A stretch of DNA of 64,000 nucleotides, taken from Corynebacterium sp. P3-F1. Lineage in GTDB: Bacteria > Actinomycetota > Actinomycetes > Mycobacteriales > Mycobacteriaceae. This document shows positions 49,175-62,078 of this stretch, one piece after another. Position 1 is the stretch's first letter. The number at the start of each line of letters is the position of its first letter. The translations under genes and the position numbers were made by a program. The notes below the pieces were generated by a model, which was given only the letters and a program-made list of their open reading frames with translations, ran no database searches and had not been told where the DNA came from. The stretch lies in NCBI RefSeq assembly GCF_030503635.1, contig NZ_CP129965.1, forward strand, positions 124,001-188,000, read 5' to 3'.

Positions 49175-49228
49175 CATAAAATGATTAAAATGGAATAAAT
49201 TGCAAAGCCGCACACGGCTGTGTAGCCT
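49175..49228 (+). promoter_or_regulatory. argC promoter with AT-rich ArgR-box-like site
   Basis: TTGCAA (49200-49205) and TAGCCT (49223-49228) are spaced by 17 bases, and the ATG follows the -10 by 6 bases, so the argC mRNA should be leaderless. The overlapping AT-rich tract (TAAAATGATTAAAATGGAAT, 49177-49196) in otherwise GC-rich DNA resembles ARG boxes. Repression by the ArgR encoded in the cluster is inferred. Confidence 0.65.
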
Positions 49229-49234
49229 GTCGCT

Positions 49235-50278
49235 ATGACCTACTCAATCGCAGTCGCGGGAGCCACCGGATATGCGGGCGGAGAGATCCTCCGCCTGCTC
49301 GTCGGCCACCCGCATTTTCTCGATGGGACGTTGCGTATCGGCGCGCTGACCGGAAATTCGAATGCGGGCCAATCCGCCGCTGACGTGCTGCCACACGTCC
49401 CGCAGCTAGCAGACCGGGTCATTGAAGAAACGTCAGTGGACGTGCTGTCGAAGCACGATGTTGTGTTCCTGGGTCTCCCGCACGGCTTTTCGGCAGAGAT
49501 TGGTGCCGCGCTGCCGGACAGCACGCTCGTGCTCGACTGCGCCGCTGATTTCCGGCTCCGCAGTGCGGACGATTGGACTGCATATTACGGGTCCGAGCAC
49601 GCTGGCCACTGGCCGTACGGCATCCCGGAGATGCCCGGGCACCGCGAGGAGATCGCGTCGGCAAAGCGCATCGCTATCCCCGGGTGTTTCCCCACCGGTG
49701 CCACGCTGGCTGCCTTGCCGGCGGTAGCGAAGGGTCTGGTGGAACCGTCCCTGAACGTCGTGTCCGTCACCGGTGTGTCCGGCGCGGGGAAGAAAGCGAA
49801 CGTCGATCTGCTCGGTGCGGAGACTATGGGTTCGGTCAAGGCGTACAACACCGCTGGGAAGCACCGCCACACCCCTGAGATGGTGCAGAACCTCGCGGAG
49901 GTGACCGATGAGAAGGTGATGGTGAGCTTCACCCCTGTGTTGGCACCACTTCCTAGGGGGATCCTCTCCACGGTGACTGCACCGTTGAAAGACGGCGTGA
50001 CCGAAGAACAGGTGCGTGCCGCATACGCGGAGTTCTACGACGGCGAGCCATTCGTGCGGCTGCTTCCGCAGGGGCACCAACCGCAGACTCAGCACGTCGT
50101 GGGCAGCAACATGTGTCTGATGCAGGTGGAGGTCAATGAGGCGGCGGGTGTGCTGCTGGCTACCTCGGCGATCGACAACCTGACCAAGGGCACGGGCGGA
50201 GCAGCGGTGCAGTGCATGAACCTCGCGCTCGGGTTCGGGGAAACGGACGGATTGCCTCAAGCGGCGGTCGCCCCGTAA
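49235..50278 (+). CDS. argC: N-acetyl-gamma-glutamyl-phosphate reductase
   Basis: Third step of arginine synthesis, NADPH-dependent reduction of N-acetylglutamyl phosphate. 347 residues: Rossmann start [19 protein letters not shown], catalytic Cys151 in IPGCFPTG, and the ACT-like C-terminal half with HRHTPEM. First gene of argCJBDRGH. Confidence 0.98.
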   Translation: MTYSIAVAGATGYAGGEILRLLVGHPHFLDGTLRIGALTGNSNAGQSAADVLPHVPQLADRVIEETSVDVLSKHDVVFLGLPHGFSAEIGAALPDSTLVLDCAADFRLRSADDWTAYYGSEHAGHWPYGIPEMPGHREEIASAKRIAIPGCFPTGATLAALPAVAKGLVEPSLNVVSVTGVSGAGKKANVDLLGAETMGSVKAYNTAGKHRHTPEMVQNLAEVTDEKVMVSFTPVLAPLPRGILSTVTAPLKDGVTEEQVRAAYAEFYDGEPFVRLLPQGHQPQTQHVVGSNMCLMQVEVNEAAGVLLATSAIDNLTKGTGGAAVQCMNLALGFGETDGLPQAAVAP

Positions 50279-50368
50279 ATGGCGGTGGCGGCGGTTCACC
50301 GTAAAAGCCCTGAAGCACCCTGAAGAGTCCGGCAGCGATAAAAGCGTCAACGAAGTAAGGAACGAAGA

Positions 50369-51529
50369 ATGTCAACAACAGGTGTGACAGCCCCCGCGGG
50401 TTTCACGGCGGCTGGTGTCACCGCAGGAATCAAGAAGTCGGGCAAGCCTGATATGGCGCTGGTGGTCAACAACGGACCGCGTTTCGATGCCGCGGCGGTG
50501 ACGACGCGCAACAAGGTCGTGGCAGCGCCCGTGAAAGTGACGCGTGAGGCGCTGAGGGCCGGTTCGCTAGCCGCTGTGGTGTACAACTCGGGCAACGCCA
50601 ACGCCTGCAACGGCCGTCAGGGCGACGTCGACGCCGTGGAGATGCAGGCGTTGACGGCTCAGCAACTCGGTGTGGACGCGCTTGAAGTGGCGGTTTGCTC
50701 CACGGGGCTTATCGGAGATCTCCTCCCCATGGACGTGATCCGGGAGGGGATCAGCGCACTCGGCGCGAACCTGGGTGATCACGGAAGCGCTGCGGCCGAG
50801 GCTATTCTGACGACGGATTTGGTGGCCAAGGAAGCCGTCGCCAAGCGTGATGGCTGGTGCGTCGGCGGGATGGCGAAAGGCGTGGGCATGATGGCGCCCT
50901 CGTTGGCCACGATGCTGGTGTGCATCACCACCGACGCCGTGATCAGCTCATCCGTGTTGGACTCCGCGCTCCGGGCGGCCTCGGGCCAGACGTTCAATAC
51001 CCTCGACATTGACGGTGCGACCTCCACGAACGACACTGTGGTTGCAATGGCGTCCGGGGCTTCGGGCGTGGAGCCGGCCGTGGAGGACTTCGTGGCGGCA
51101 ATCCAGGAGCTGTGCGAGGATCTCTCCCGCCAATTGCAGGCGGATGCGGAGGGCGTGACTAAGCGCGTTGTCATCACGGTGGAAGGAACCGCGACCGATG
51201 AGCAGGCACTGAACGCCGCACGCACAATCGGGCGGGACAACCTGGTCAAATGCGCGATGTTCGGTTCGGACCCCAACTGGGGCCGGGTCCTTGCGGCCGT
51301 CGGTATGGCGGATGCGGAGATGGATCCGGAGAAAATCACGGTGTCCTTCAACGGCACGCCGGTGTGCGTCGACAGCACGGGCGCTCCGGGTGCACGCGAT
51401 GTCGATCTCAGCGGCGCCGACGTGGAGGTGCTGGTGGATTTGGGCACTGGCGGCCCGGGCCGCGCGAGCGTACGCACCACGGACCTGTCGTACTCGTACG
51501 TGGAAATCAACTCGGAATACTCGACCTAG
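50369..51529 (+). CDS. argJ: Bifunctional ornithine acetyltransferase/N-acetylglutamate synthase
   Basis: 386 residues. It recycles the acetyl group from acetylornithine to glutamate and usually also makes N-acetylglutamate. The self-cleavage site is [21 protein letters not shown], with nucleophile Thr181. AAGGAACGAAG precedes ATG 50369. Presence of ArgJ means no separate argE is required. Confidence 0.98.
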   Translation: MSTTGVTAPAGFTAAGVTAGIKKSGKPDMALVVNNGPRFDAAAVTTRNKVVAAPVKVTREALRAGSLAAVVYNSGNANACNGRQGDVDAVEMQALTAQQLGVDALEVAVCSTGLIGDLLPMDVIREGISALGANLGDHGSAAAEAILTTDLVAKEAVAKRDGWCVGGMAKGVGMMAPSLATMLVCITTDAVISSSVLDSALRAASGQTFNTLDIDGATSTNDTVVAMASGASGVEPAVEDFVAAIQELCEDLSRQLQADAEGVTKRVVITVEGTATDEQALNAARTIGRDNLVKCAMFGSDPNWGRVLAAVGMADAEMDPEKITVSFNGTPVCVDSTGAPGARDVDLSGADVEVLVDLGTGGPGRASVRTTDLSYSYVEINSEYST

Positions 51530-51557
51530 ATCACTGCGGGAAGCTGGAGAGCAAGAC

Positions 51558-52490
51558 ATGAAACTGAGCAACCAGGACCGGGCACATGTGCTCGCTGAGG
51601 CGCTGCCGTGGCTGCAGCACTACCGCGACAAGATCGTCGTGGTGAAATACGGTGGCAACGCCATGATCGACGACGACCTCAAATCCGCGTTCGCGGCGGA
51701 CATGGTTTTTCTCCGCACGGTCGGCGCGAAGCCGGTCGTCGTGCACGGCGGAGGGCCGCAGATCACCGCGATGCTGGGGCAGCTCGGCCTCGACGGGGGA
51801 GAGTTTGTCGGCGGTTTCCGCGTGACCACGCCGGAGATCCTCGAGGTGGTCCGCATGGTTCTGTTCGGGCAGGTCGGACGCGACTTGCTGGGGCGGATCA
51901 ACTCTCACGGACCGTACGCAGTAGGGACATCGGGCGAAGACGCGGGGTTGTTTACCGCGCAGAAGCGCTACGTGGACGTCGACGGGGAGAAAACGGATAT
52001 CGGCCTCGTCGGCGAGATCGTCGATGTGAATCCGTCAGCGGTGATGGACATCATTGAGGCAGGCCGTATCCCGGTGGTGTCCAGCATTGCGCCGGGTGCA
52101 GACGGCAACGTGTACAACGTTAACGCCGATTCCGCGGCAGGTGCGCTGGCGGCGGCCCTCGGCGCGGAACGTCTCGTCGTGCTCACCAACGTCGAGGGGC
52201 TCTACACCGACTGGCCGAATAAGGACTCGCTGCTGTCCAAGATCACGTTGAGCGAACTCGAGCGAATGGTCCCGGACCTCGATTCCGGCATGATCCCCAA
52301 GATGGAAGCCTGCATGACGGCGGTCCGCGGGGGAGTCAGCGCTTCGCACGTCATCGATGGCCGCATTCCGCACGCCGTTCTTCTCGAGCTGCTCACCATG
52401 GGTGGCGTGGGCACGATGGTTTTGCCCGACGACTACGTCAAGACCGACTATCCCGAAGGAACCGTGTTCAGGAAGGATGATGTGCAGTGA
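51558..52490 (+). CDS. argB: N-acetylglutamate kinase
   Basis: Second step of the pathway and usual point of arginine feedback. 310 residues. [14 protein letters not shown] forms the ATP site, VHGGGPQIT the glycine-rich loop, and [13 protein letters not shown] the C-terminal kinase motif. ATG 51558 is chosen by family length and GGAG upstream; the longer open frame is antisense-type noise over argJ. Overlaps argD by four bases. Confidence 0.97.
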   Translation: MKLSNQDRAHVLAEALPWLQHYRDKIVVVKYGGNAMIDDDLKSAFAADMVFLRTVGAKPVVVHGGGPQITAMLGQLGLDGGEFVGGFRVTTPEILEVVRMVLFGQVGRDLLGRINSHGPYAVGTSGEDAGLFTAQKRYVDVDGEKTDIGLVGEIVDVNPSAVMDIIEAGRIPVVSSIAPGADGNVYNVNADSAAGALAAALGAERLVVLTNVEGLYTDWPNKDSLLSKITLSELERMVPDLDSGMIPKMEACMTAVRGGVSASHVIDGRIPHAVLLELLTMGGVGTMVLPDDYVKTDYPEGTVFRKDDVQ

Positions 52491-53716
52491 CGGGCACCAA
52501 CACGTCCGTTGAGCCGGCACCCACTCCGGCCAGCAACGAGGAAGCGCTTGACCAGTGGTCGCAGGTATTCATGAACACCTACGGCAGGCCGCAGCGTCAC
52601 CTCGTCCAGGGGCGCGGGGCGACGGTCACCGACGTCGACGGCAACGAATACGTGGACATGCTCGCAGGTATTGCCGTGAACTCGCTGGGGCATGCGCATC
52701 CAGCGCTTATCGACGCAGTGGCCACCCAGACTTCGACCCTCGGCCACATCTCCAACTTCTTCGGCTCCACCGCAGCGCTTGAAACTGCGAACACGTTGCG
52801 GGAACGCTTTGGCGACGACACAGCCAAGGTCTTCTTCTGCAATTCCGGCGGGGAGGCGAATGAGGCCGCGTTCAAGCTCGCACGGCTGACAGGCCGCAAG
52901 AAAGTCTTGGCCGCCATCAACGGTTTTCACGGCCGCACCATGGGTGCGTTGTCCTTGACAGGACAGCCGGCTAAACGTGAACCGTTCGCGCCGCTCGTTC
53001 CGGGTGTGGAGTACTACCGCTACGGCGATATCGACCACCTCCGCGAGCTGGTGGAACAAGCCCCCGAGGACACCGCCGCGATCTTCCTTGAACCGATCCA
53101 GGGCGAAACCGGAGTGATCCCGGCGCCGGAAGGGTTCCTGCAAGCGGTCCGTGAGCTGTGCGACGAGTACGGGATTCTCATGGTGGTCGACGAAGTGCAG
53201 ACTGGCGTCGGGCGCACGGGAGCGTTTTTCGCGCACACGGCGTCGGCAGTCCGCCCCGACATCGTCACCATGGCCAAAGGCTTGGCGGGCGGTCTGCCGA
53301 TCGGCGCAGTGATTGCCAGAGGAGAGGTCGCGGCGCTGTTCACCCCCGGTGCACACGGCACCACCTTCGGCGGAAACCCCATCGCCTGCGCCGCCGCCAA
53401 CGCAGTGCTGGGCATCGTCGACGACGAGTTTTGCGCCGCGGTGAAAGAGATAGGCGAGGGGCTGGTACGGGACGTCGATAAGCTTGTCGGCGTCGACCAT
53501 GTGCGCGGCCGCGGACTGATGCTCGGCGTCGTGCTGGAAGAACCTGTGGCGAAGGCCGCGGTGAGCACCGGTTTGATGCACGGCGTGATCCTGAACGCGC
53601 CGACGGACAACGTCATCCGGCTCACGCCGCCGCTGGTGATCACGGACGCAGAGCTGGAGCGGGCAGTCGCGGCGATCGGAGCCACCCTCGACGAGTGCCT
53701 CGGGGAGTTGCGATGA
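52487..53716 (+). CDS. argD: Acetylornithine aminotransferase
   Basis: PLP-dependent class III aminotransferase, 409 residues; converts N-acetylglutamate semialdehyde to N-acetylornithine. PLP lysine is Lys264 in [28 protein letters not shown] supplies the ring-stacking Asp. GTG 52487 overlaps argB, and the stop overlaps argR (ATGA). The expected argF is not between argD and argR. Contains two GCTTATCGACG copies in opposite orientations. Confidence 0.97.
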   Translation: MTGTNTSVEPAPTPASNEEALDQWSQVFMNTYGRPQRHLVQGRGATVTDVDGNEYVDMLAGIAVNSLGHAHPALIDAVATQTSTLGHISNFFGSTAALETANTLRERFGDDTAKVFFCNSGGEANEAAFKLARLTGRKKVLAAINGFHGRTMGALSLTGQPAKREPFAPLVPGVEYYRYGDIDHLRELVEQAPEDTAAIFLEPIQGETGVIPAPEGFLQAVRELCDEYGILMVVDEVQTGVGRTGAFFAHTASAVRPDIVTMAKGLAGGLPIGAVIARGEVAALFTPGAHGTTFGGNPIACAAANAVLGIVDDEFCAAVKEIGEGLVRDVDKLVGVDHVRGRGLMLGVVLEEPVAKAAVSTGLMHGVILNAPTDNVIRLTPPLVITDAELERAVAAIGATLDECLGELR

Positions 53717-54219
53717 CCACACCCAATTCCCGCACCGTCCGCCAGGCGAAGATTCTGTCCATTTTGGATCACACGCGGGTTTCGTCCCAGGTCCAGCTCT
53801 CCGAGCTCCTGCTCGATGAAGGCATCGACATCACACAGGCCACGCTGTCGCGCGACCTGGACGAACTTGGGGCGCGCAAGGTGCGTCCCACCGGCGGCGG
53901 GCGGTCCTACTACGCGGTGGGAGAGGAAGCCCAGTCCTTCCAAGCCTCCCCGAAGGGGCCCCGCGACAAACTGCGCCGCATGCTCGCTGAGCTCGTCGTG
54001 TCCGTCGACCACACCGGCAATATCGCCGTACTGCGCACCCCTGCGGGAGCGGCCCAGTACCTGGCAAGCTACATTGACCGGGTGGCACTGGAAAAAGTCG
54101 TGGGCACGATCGCGGGCGACGACACCGTCTTTGTTCTCGCGCGTGAGCCGCTCACGGGCGCGGACCTCGCCGCAGAATTCATGGGTGAAGTGCAAAACGA
54201 GCCCAGCGACGACGACTGA
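53713..54219 (+). CDS. argR: Arginine repressor
   Basis: 168 residues. The winged-helix DNA-binding domain ([49 protein letters not shown]) is joined to the oligomerisation/arginine-binding domain with [23 protein letters not shown] and [12 protein letters not shown] 53713 overlaps the argD stop, where argF would normally intervene. Likely controls argC and possibly argG. Confidence 0.97.
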   Translation: MTTPNSRTVRQAKILSILDHTRVSSQVQLSELLLDEGIDITQATLSRDLDELGARKVRPTGGGRSYYAVGEEAQSFQASPKGPRDKLRRMLAELVVSVDHTGNIAVLRTPAGAAQYLASYIDRVALEKVVGTIAGDDTVFVLAREPLTGADLAAEFMGEVQNEPSDDD

Positions 54220-54280
54220 CCGAATAGTTGAATAACTCCAGTACAAACATTGATTGCTGATTGAAGGAGCATTGACTGAC

Positions 54281-56972
<2,692 letters not shown>

Positions 56973-57078
56973 TCCGGTGCCGGACCCCAGTCGCTAGGGC
57001 TGGAAGCCGCTGGCTGCTGAGCATGACTGCCCAGCCAGTTTCCCTGCACAAAGCCTGTGGGCACCATAAGCTGTGGCC

Positions 57079-58260
57079 ATGACCACACAACAGGCCTCTG
57101 GCGGCTCCGGTAAAGGTGCCCGCGGGTGCTCGATCATCGTCGGAGTTCTCCTCGCGGTGCTGGCTATTGCAGCGGTGCTCGCCGGCCGAGGCGTCATCCC
57201 CGGCCTCGGCGGTGGCGGCAGCGGATCGAGCGGCATCCGCGGCGGCGGGACCAAAGAACTACACGGTGTCATCGGCTCTGAGAAGCGCGACTATTTCGAA
57301 GACCCCGCGGTGGTGGGCCGTCTGCAGGAACTGGGATACTCCGTCTCCGTGACCACCGCCGGGTCCCGGCGCATCGCCACCGAAGTGGACCTGGATCAGC
57401 AGGACTTCGTGTTCCCGTCCTCGAGTCCCGCCACCCAGAAAGTGACCGACCAGGGCTCCGGGTACTCCGTCGATTACCCGTTCTTCTCCCCGATGGCGGT
57501 GGCGACCTTCCAGCCGATCGCCGAGTTGCTTGAAGATGCCGGTGTGGTGCGCAAAGAAGGGGAGAGCTACGTCATGGACGTCAACGCGTTCATCGACATG
57601 GCGCAGTCTGGAAAACGGTGGCGCGATCTCGGCGACGCGTTCCCGTCACCACGCAATGTGCAGATCGCCACAACGGATATCCGGACCTCGAACTCCGCGG
57701 CGATGTTCCTGTCTATTCTGGCGTGGCAGTTTGGGGAGCGGGAGCCGGATAAAGCCAACGACGTGGGGTGGCTGACGCAGCAAATCTCGCCGTTTTTCAC
57801 CGGGCAGGGCTACACCCAGTCCTCCTCGGCCGGGCCGTTCAACGATTACCTGAGTCAGGGAATGGGGTCTGCACCGATGGTGATGGTGTACGAGGCCCAG
57901 TTCTTGGGCGAGAAGATGAAGCCGAATTCACGCATCAAGGACGACATGGTGCTGGTGCAACTCGATCCCACTGTCCTGGCCAACCACGGTGTGGTGGGTA
58001 TTAGCGCTGAAGGCAAGGAGCTCGGGCGGCTGCTGGCCACCGACGAGACGCTGCAGAAGCTTGCCGCGGAGCACGGCTTCCGGCCGTCGAGCAACGACTA
58101 CCTGACGCAGGCGCTGCAGGACAAGGGCTTCCCGCCGCCGTCGGACTACGTCTCATCCGTAGACCCGCCGAACTACGACCGGTTGGAAGCACTCATTGAC
58201 GGAGTGGGGATGCGGTACGGCACTGTTCCGCCGCGCAACCAAGAGGAGCAGGAGAAATGA
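57079..58260 (+). CDS. Membrane-anchored substrate-binding-like protein
   Basis: 393 residues. An N-terminal membrane anchor (CSIIVGVLLAVLAIAAVLAG, residues ~17-36) and a Gly/Ser-rich linker precede a periplasmic-binding-protein-like domain (ELHGVIGSEKRDYFEDPAVVGRLQELGYSVSVTTAGSRRIATEV; SSAGPFNDYLSQGMGSAPMVMVYEAQFLG). ATG 57079 is preferred to GTG 57073; TAAGCT six bases before the GTG suggests leaderless transcription. It overlaps the VWA lipoprotein gene by four bases. Probably captures or presents a ligand at the surface; the ligand is unknown. Confidence 0.82.
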   Translation: MTTQQASGGSGKGARGCSIIVGVLLAVLAIAAVLAGRGVIPGLGGGGSGSSGIRGGGTKELHGVIGSEKRDYFEDPAVVGRLQELGYSVSVTTAGSRRIATEVDLDQQDFVFPSSSPATQKVTDQGSGYSVDYPFFSPMAVATFQPIAELLEDAGVVRKEGESYVMDVNAFIDMAQSGKRWRDLGDAFPSPRNVQIATTDIRTSNSAAMFLSILAWQFGEREPDKANDVGWLTQQISPFFTGQGYTQSSSAGPFNDYLSQGMGSAPMVMVYEAQFLGEKMKPNSRIKDDMVLVQLDPTVLANHGVVGISAEGKELGRLLATDETLQKLAAEHGFRPSSNDYLTQALQDKGFPPPSDYVSSVDPPNYDRLEALIDGVGMRYGTVPPRNQEEQEK

Positions 58261-59846
58261 AGAAACTACTAGCGGTCCTGGTCACACTGCTGACCGGAGT
58301 TGCGCTCACCGCGTGCGGTTCTGATTCCGGCAGCAGAGACAGCGACGGAAATGGGGGATCGTCCTTCGGCTCCGGCGACGGGCTGCGCATTGTCGCGGCG
58401 ACGGAACTGAAGGACCTTGAGCCCCTTGTGCAGGAAGCCTCGCGGGAGCTCGGCTTCCCCATCAACCTCGAATTCCCGGGCGGCACGCTGCAGAATTCTC
58501 AGTTCCTCAAGCACGGCCGATTCGACGGCAATGTCGACGCGACATGGCTGGCCACGAACCGCTACGTGGATCTGATCGGTGCGCGCGCCGAGCTCGCCGA
58601 CGAGACGAAGATCGCCACCAGCCCGGTCGCCTTCGGTGTGCAGGAAGCCAAGGCGAAAGAACTCGGTTGGGATACAAAGCAGCCGACGTGGGGCGACTTC
58701 GCCGATGCCGCGCGCGAGGGCAAGTTCAGCTTCGGTATGACGGACCCGTCGGTGTCCAATTCCGGTTTCTCAGCATTGGTCTCGGTGGCTACGGCCATGG
58801 CGGACACCGGCTCGGCGTTGACAGACGAGGACATTGAAAAGGTCGGCCCGCGCCTGCACGAACTGTTCCAGGCCCAGTCGATGGTCTCGGGATCTTCCGG
58901 GTGGCTCGCGGACGCGTTCCAGCAGGACCCGGAGAAGGCCGATGCGATTGTCAACTACGAGTCGACGTTGCAGCAGATGCGGAAAGACGGCGCCGCGATC
59001 ACAGTCATCGTTCCCGCCGACGGTGTGATTTCCGCGGACTACCCGCTGTCGACGCTGGCGAACTCAGCCCACAAGGACGCTCCCGAGCAGGTGCGGGCTC
59101 TGGCCGATTGGCTGCTCAAGCACCAGCAGGAGATCGCTGACTCCTACCGTCGTCCTGTGACCGATGTGGGAACCATGCCGGCTGAGCTCGCGGATCAGAC
59201 AGTCATTGAACTGCCGTTCCCCGCTGGCTACGACACTGTCAACGCCCTTGTGGACCGCTACAACAACGAGTTCCGGAAGCGCGGAACGACGACCTTCCTT
59301 CTGGACACATCCGGGTCGATGCAGGGCGAGCGGCTCAATTCAGTGAAGCAGATCATGACGTCGTTTGTGGACGGTTCAGCCGCGACCGACACAGGAAACG
59401 TCTCTCTGCGCGACGGCGAGCAGGTGACAATCCAGTCGTTCTCGTCGATCCCGCATGAGCCGTACACCGGCAACTTCGATAAATCCGACCCCAGAGTGCA
59501 GGCTCAGTTCCAGCTCTACATTGACGCTCTCGCGGCGGGTGGAAAGACCAATATTTACGACACGCTGCTCGAAGCGACGGAGAAGAGTGATCCGAGTTCC
59601 GGCATCAGTTCGATCGTCCTGCTCACTGACGGTGCTAAAACCGCTGGGCGTTCCCTGAACCAGTTCATGAAGGACTATGAAGAAACCACCCGATCGAAAG
59701 GGAGGATTCCGGTCTTCGTGATTCTCTACGGTGAAACTAATGTGCAGGAAATGGAGCAGGTCGCCGATCTGACCGGCGGAGCAGTGTTCGATGCTTTGAA
59801 CGGGGACCTGAGCGAGGCATTCAAGGAGATCCGTGGCTACCAGTAA
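58257..59846 (+). CDS. Lipoprotein with binding-protein and von Willebrand A domains
   Basis: 529 residues. Lipobox LTAC (Cys20). Residues ~40-310 form a type-2 binding-protein domain related to that of the upstream gene (LRIVAATELKDLEPLVQEASRELGFPINLEFPGGTL; AWLLK-like helix). From ~345 a VWA domain carries an intact metal-ion (MIDAS) motif, DTSGSM from Asp350, and TDGAK near 460. Such substrate-binding/VWA proteins sit in operons with XpaC/TelA-type genes in actinobacteria. The exact role is not established; a link with envelope or toxic-anion stress is inference from that association. Confidence 0.88.
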   Translation: MKKLLAVLVTLLTGVALTACGSDSGSRDSDGNGGSSFGSGDGLRIVAATELKDLEPLVQEASRELGFPINLEFPGGTLQNSQFLKHGRFDGNVDATWLATNRYVDLIGARAELADETKIATSPVAFGVQEAKAKELGWDTKQPTWGDFADAAREGKFSFGMTDPSVSNSGFSALVSVATAMADTGSALTDEDIEKVGPRLHELFQAQSMVSGSSGWLADAFQQDPEKADAIVNYESTLQQMRKDGAAITVIVPADGVISADYPLSTLANSAHKDAPEQVRALADWLLKHQQEIADSYRRPVTDVGTMPAELADQTVIELPFPAGYDTVNALVDRYNNEFRKRGTTTFLLDTSGSMQGERLNSVKQIMTSFVDGSAATDTGNVSLRDGEQVTIQSFSSIPHEPYTGNFDKSDPRVQAQFQLYIDALAAGGKTNIYDTLLEATEKSDPSSGISSIVLLTDGAKTAGRSLNQFMKDYEETTRSKGRIPVFVILYGETNVQEMEQVADLTGGAVFDALNGDLSEAFKEIRGYQ

Positions 59847-60480
59847 TCCTTCCAGCTCGAACTCTTCCGGTGGCGGGGCCGCGGGCGGCGGGAATTTCTT
59901 CACGTCCCGCAAAAACCTCGTGGGCATGGTCCTGGCGGTGTTGGTGATCGCCCTTCACTTGGCTGTGGGCCTCGGTTTCCTGTGGCCCGTTGCCGCCGTG
60001 GCCGCGTGGGGTGCCGGAGTTGCGTTGACTCCAGCGCCGCAGAGCACGGCTGTTGAGGCGCGAAAGCAGCCTATGCTTCCAGCGCCGGTAGATCTAGGCC
60101 AGAAGCTCACCGCGTCACTGGCCACATTGAACGATGCACGCCCGCCGAGGCCGGTGAGCGATCAAGCCCGGGAGATGGAGAATAACCTTCGTTTTGTCCT
60201 GGACAACTGGGACGACTTGGAGGCTGCCCCGCAGCACCAGCAGACGATCTGGGACATCGTGAATATCTACCTGCCTGAGGTCGTGTCCACGTACCTGGAT
60301 GCACCGCAGTACAGGTCGCCGGAAGCCGCCGATGTGATGACAGGCTCTCTGAGCACGCTGACTTCGGCGGCGGAGAAGGTGAAACGCGGCATCCTCGACC
60401 AGAACCTGCGGGCGATGGATTCGCAAGCGCGCACGTTGAGAGAGGCCTTCGGCGACCTGCCTGGGTTGGACAACACCTGA
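59833..60480 (+). CDS. XpaC-like membrane protein (5-bromo-4-chloroindolyl phosphate hydrolysis family)
   Basis: 215 residues. Two adjacent hydrophobic segments (LVGMVLAVLVIALHLAVGLGFLWPVAAVAAWGAGVAL) are followed by a helical cytosolic domain with the family-like pattern VLDNWDDLEAAPQHQQTIWDIVNIYLPEVVSTYL. GTG 59833 overlaps the VWA gene by 14 bases, with AAGGAG five to ten bases upstream. XpaC proteins usually pair with TelA; no telA follows here. Function unknown. Confidence 0.78.
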   Translation: MATSNPSSSNSSGGGAAGGGNFFTSRKNLVGMVLAVLVIALHLAVGLGFLWPVAAVAAWGAGVALTPAPQSTAVEARKQPMLPAPVDLGQKLTASLATLNDARPPRPVSDQAREMENNLRFVLDNWDDLEAAPQHQQTIWDIVNIYLPEVVSTYLDAPQYRSPEAADVMTGSLSTLTSAAEKVKRGILDQNLRAMDSQARTLREAFGDLPGLDNT

Positions 60481-60500
60481 ACAGGGTACGATGAACGACC

Positions 60501-60692
60501 ATGACGGCTGACACACCGACGCTTGACCCGCAGCTACTGGACATTCTCGCCTGCCCGCAAGACAAGGGTCCATTGGAGTACAAGCATGACGAGCAGCTGC
60601 TGGTCAATCGCAGGTTGGGTGTCGCGTACCGCATCGACGAAGGCATCCCGGTGCTGCTTGTCGACGAAGCTGAGCCGTACCCCGACGCCTAG
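60501..60692 (+). CDS. Trm112-like small protein
   Basis: 63 residues of the Trm112/YcaR (UPF0434) family: LDPQLLDILACPQDKGPLEYKHDEQLLVNRRLGVAYRIDEGIPVLLVDEA. Only one of the usual zinc cysteines (CP) is kept. Eukaryotic Trm112 activates methyltransferases; the bacterial role is unsettled. It sits just upstream of tyrS. Confidence 0.88.
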   Translation: MTADTPTLDPQLLDILACPQDKGPLEYKHDEQLLVNRRLGVAYRIDEGIPVLLVDEAEPYPDA

Positions 60693-60769
60693 CCTGAAGG
60701 CTGGCTAGTGCACCGAATTAGCACATTTTCAACACCACCAACGTGAACGAGGCTTGAAAGAACTGCTTT

Positions 60770-62044
60770 ATGGCTGACAGCGCAACGATCATCGATGAAC
60801 TGCAGTGGCGCGGACTGATCAATCAGTCCACCGACTTGGACGCGCTCAAGGAAGCGACGAAAGCGCCGATCACGTTGTACGCCGGCTTCGACCCGACGGG
60901 GCCGTCGCTGCACGCCGGGCACCTTGTTCCGCTGCTAATGCTGCGCCGGTTCCAAGAAGCCGGGCACCGCCCGATCGTGCTCGCCGGCGGCGCGACCGGC
61001 ATGATCGGCGACCCCCGCGATGTTGGCGAGCGCACGATGAACACCGCGGATACGGTGAGCGACTGGGCCGAGCGGATCTCCGGGCAGCTGAAACGCTTCG
61101 TGTCCTTCGAAGGCGAGAACGCCGCAGTTTTGGCGAATAACGCGGAGTGGACCAACGACATGACCGTCGTCGACTTCCTACGCGATGTAGGCAAGCACTT
61201 CTCGCTGGCGACAATGCTCTCGCGCGAGACGGTCAAGCGTCGCTTGGACAACGACGGGATTTCTTACACCGAGTTCTCATACATGCTGCTACAGGCGAAC
61301 GATTTCGTGCAGCTGCGCCGGCGCCTCGACTGCACGCTGCAGGTCGGCGGCTCCGACCAGTGGGGCAACCTCGTCGCTGGTGTCGACCTGAACCGACGGA
61401 TGGACGGCGAGGCCGTCCACGCTCTGACGGTTCCGCTTGTCACCGACTCTGAAGGCAAGAAATTCGGCAAATCCACCGGCGGAGGCTCGCTGTGGCTCGA
61501 CCCGGAGATGACCAGCCCGTACCGCTGGTACCAGTACTTCGTCAACACCGCCGACGCGGATGTGATCCGCTATCTGCGCTGGTTCACGTTCCTGACAAAG
61601 GAAGAGCTGGATGAGTTGGCCACGGAGGTTGAGGAGCGCCCGTTCAAGCGCGAGGCGCAGAAGCGTCTCGCCCGCGAGATGACGGATCTCGTGCACGGTC
61701 CGGATGCCACCAAGGCAGTGGAACTTGCGTCGCAGGCGCTCTTCGGACGCGCCGAGTTGGCGGAACTGGATGAGCCCACGCTCGCCGCGGCCGTGTCGGA
61801 GACCGAGGTCTTCACGGTGGAGCCGGGTGCGCCACGTACAATCGTCGACCTGATGGTCGGCACCAGTTTGGTCGACTCGAAGGGGGCTGCCCGCCGCGCG
61901 ATCAAGGAAGGCGGAGCCTACGCCAACAACGTGCGCATCGAGTCGGAGGAATGGGAACCCAGCCAGGAGGATCTGCTGCACGGAAAGTGGATCGTTCTGC
62001 GCCGCGGCAAGAAGAACTTCGCCGGCGTGAAGGTGACCGATTAG
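60770..62044 (+). CDS. tyrS: Tyrosyl-tRNA synthetase
   Basis: 424 residues, class I. The HIGH-type motif appears as LHAGHLVPL, and KFGKSTGGG is the KMSKS-type motif. [12 protein letters not shown] binds tyrosine. A C-terminal S4 RNA-binding domain ([25 protein letters not shown]) completes it. Confidence 0.98.
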   Translation: MADSATIIDELQWRGLINQSTDLDALKEATKAPITLYAGFDPTGPSLHAGHLVPLLMLRRFQEAGHRPIVLAGGATGMIGDPRDVGERTMNTADTVSDWAERISGQLKRFVSFEGENAAVLANNAEWTNDMTVVDFLRDVGKHFSLATMLSRETVKRRLDNDGISYTEFSYMLLQANDFVQLRRRLDCTLQVGGSDQWGNLVAGVDLNRRMDGEAVHALTVPLVTDSEGKKFGKSTGGGSLWLDPEMTSPYRWYQYFVNTADADVIRYLRWFTFLTKEELDELATEVEERPFKREAQKRLAREMTDLVHGPDATKAVELASQALFGRAELAELDEPTLAAAVSETEVFTVEPGAPRTIVDLMVGTSLVDSKGAARRAIKEGGAYANNVRIESEEWEPSQEDLLHGKWIVLRRGKKNFAGVKVTD

Positions 62045-62078
62045 CCGTCCGCGGTAGGCAACAGGGAGGACGTGGAGC

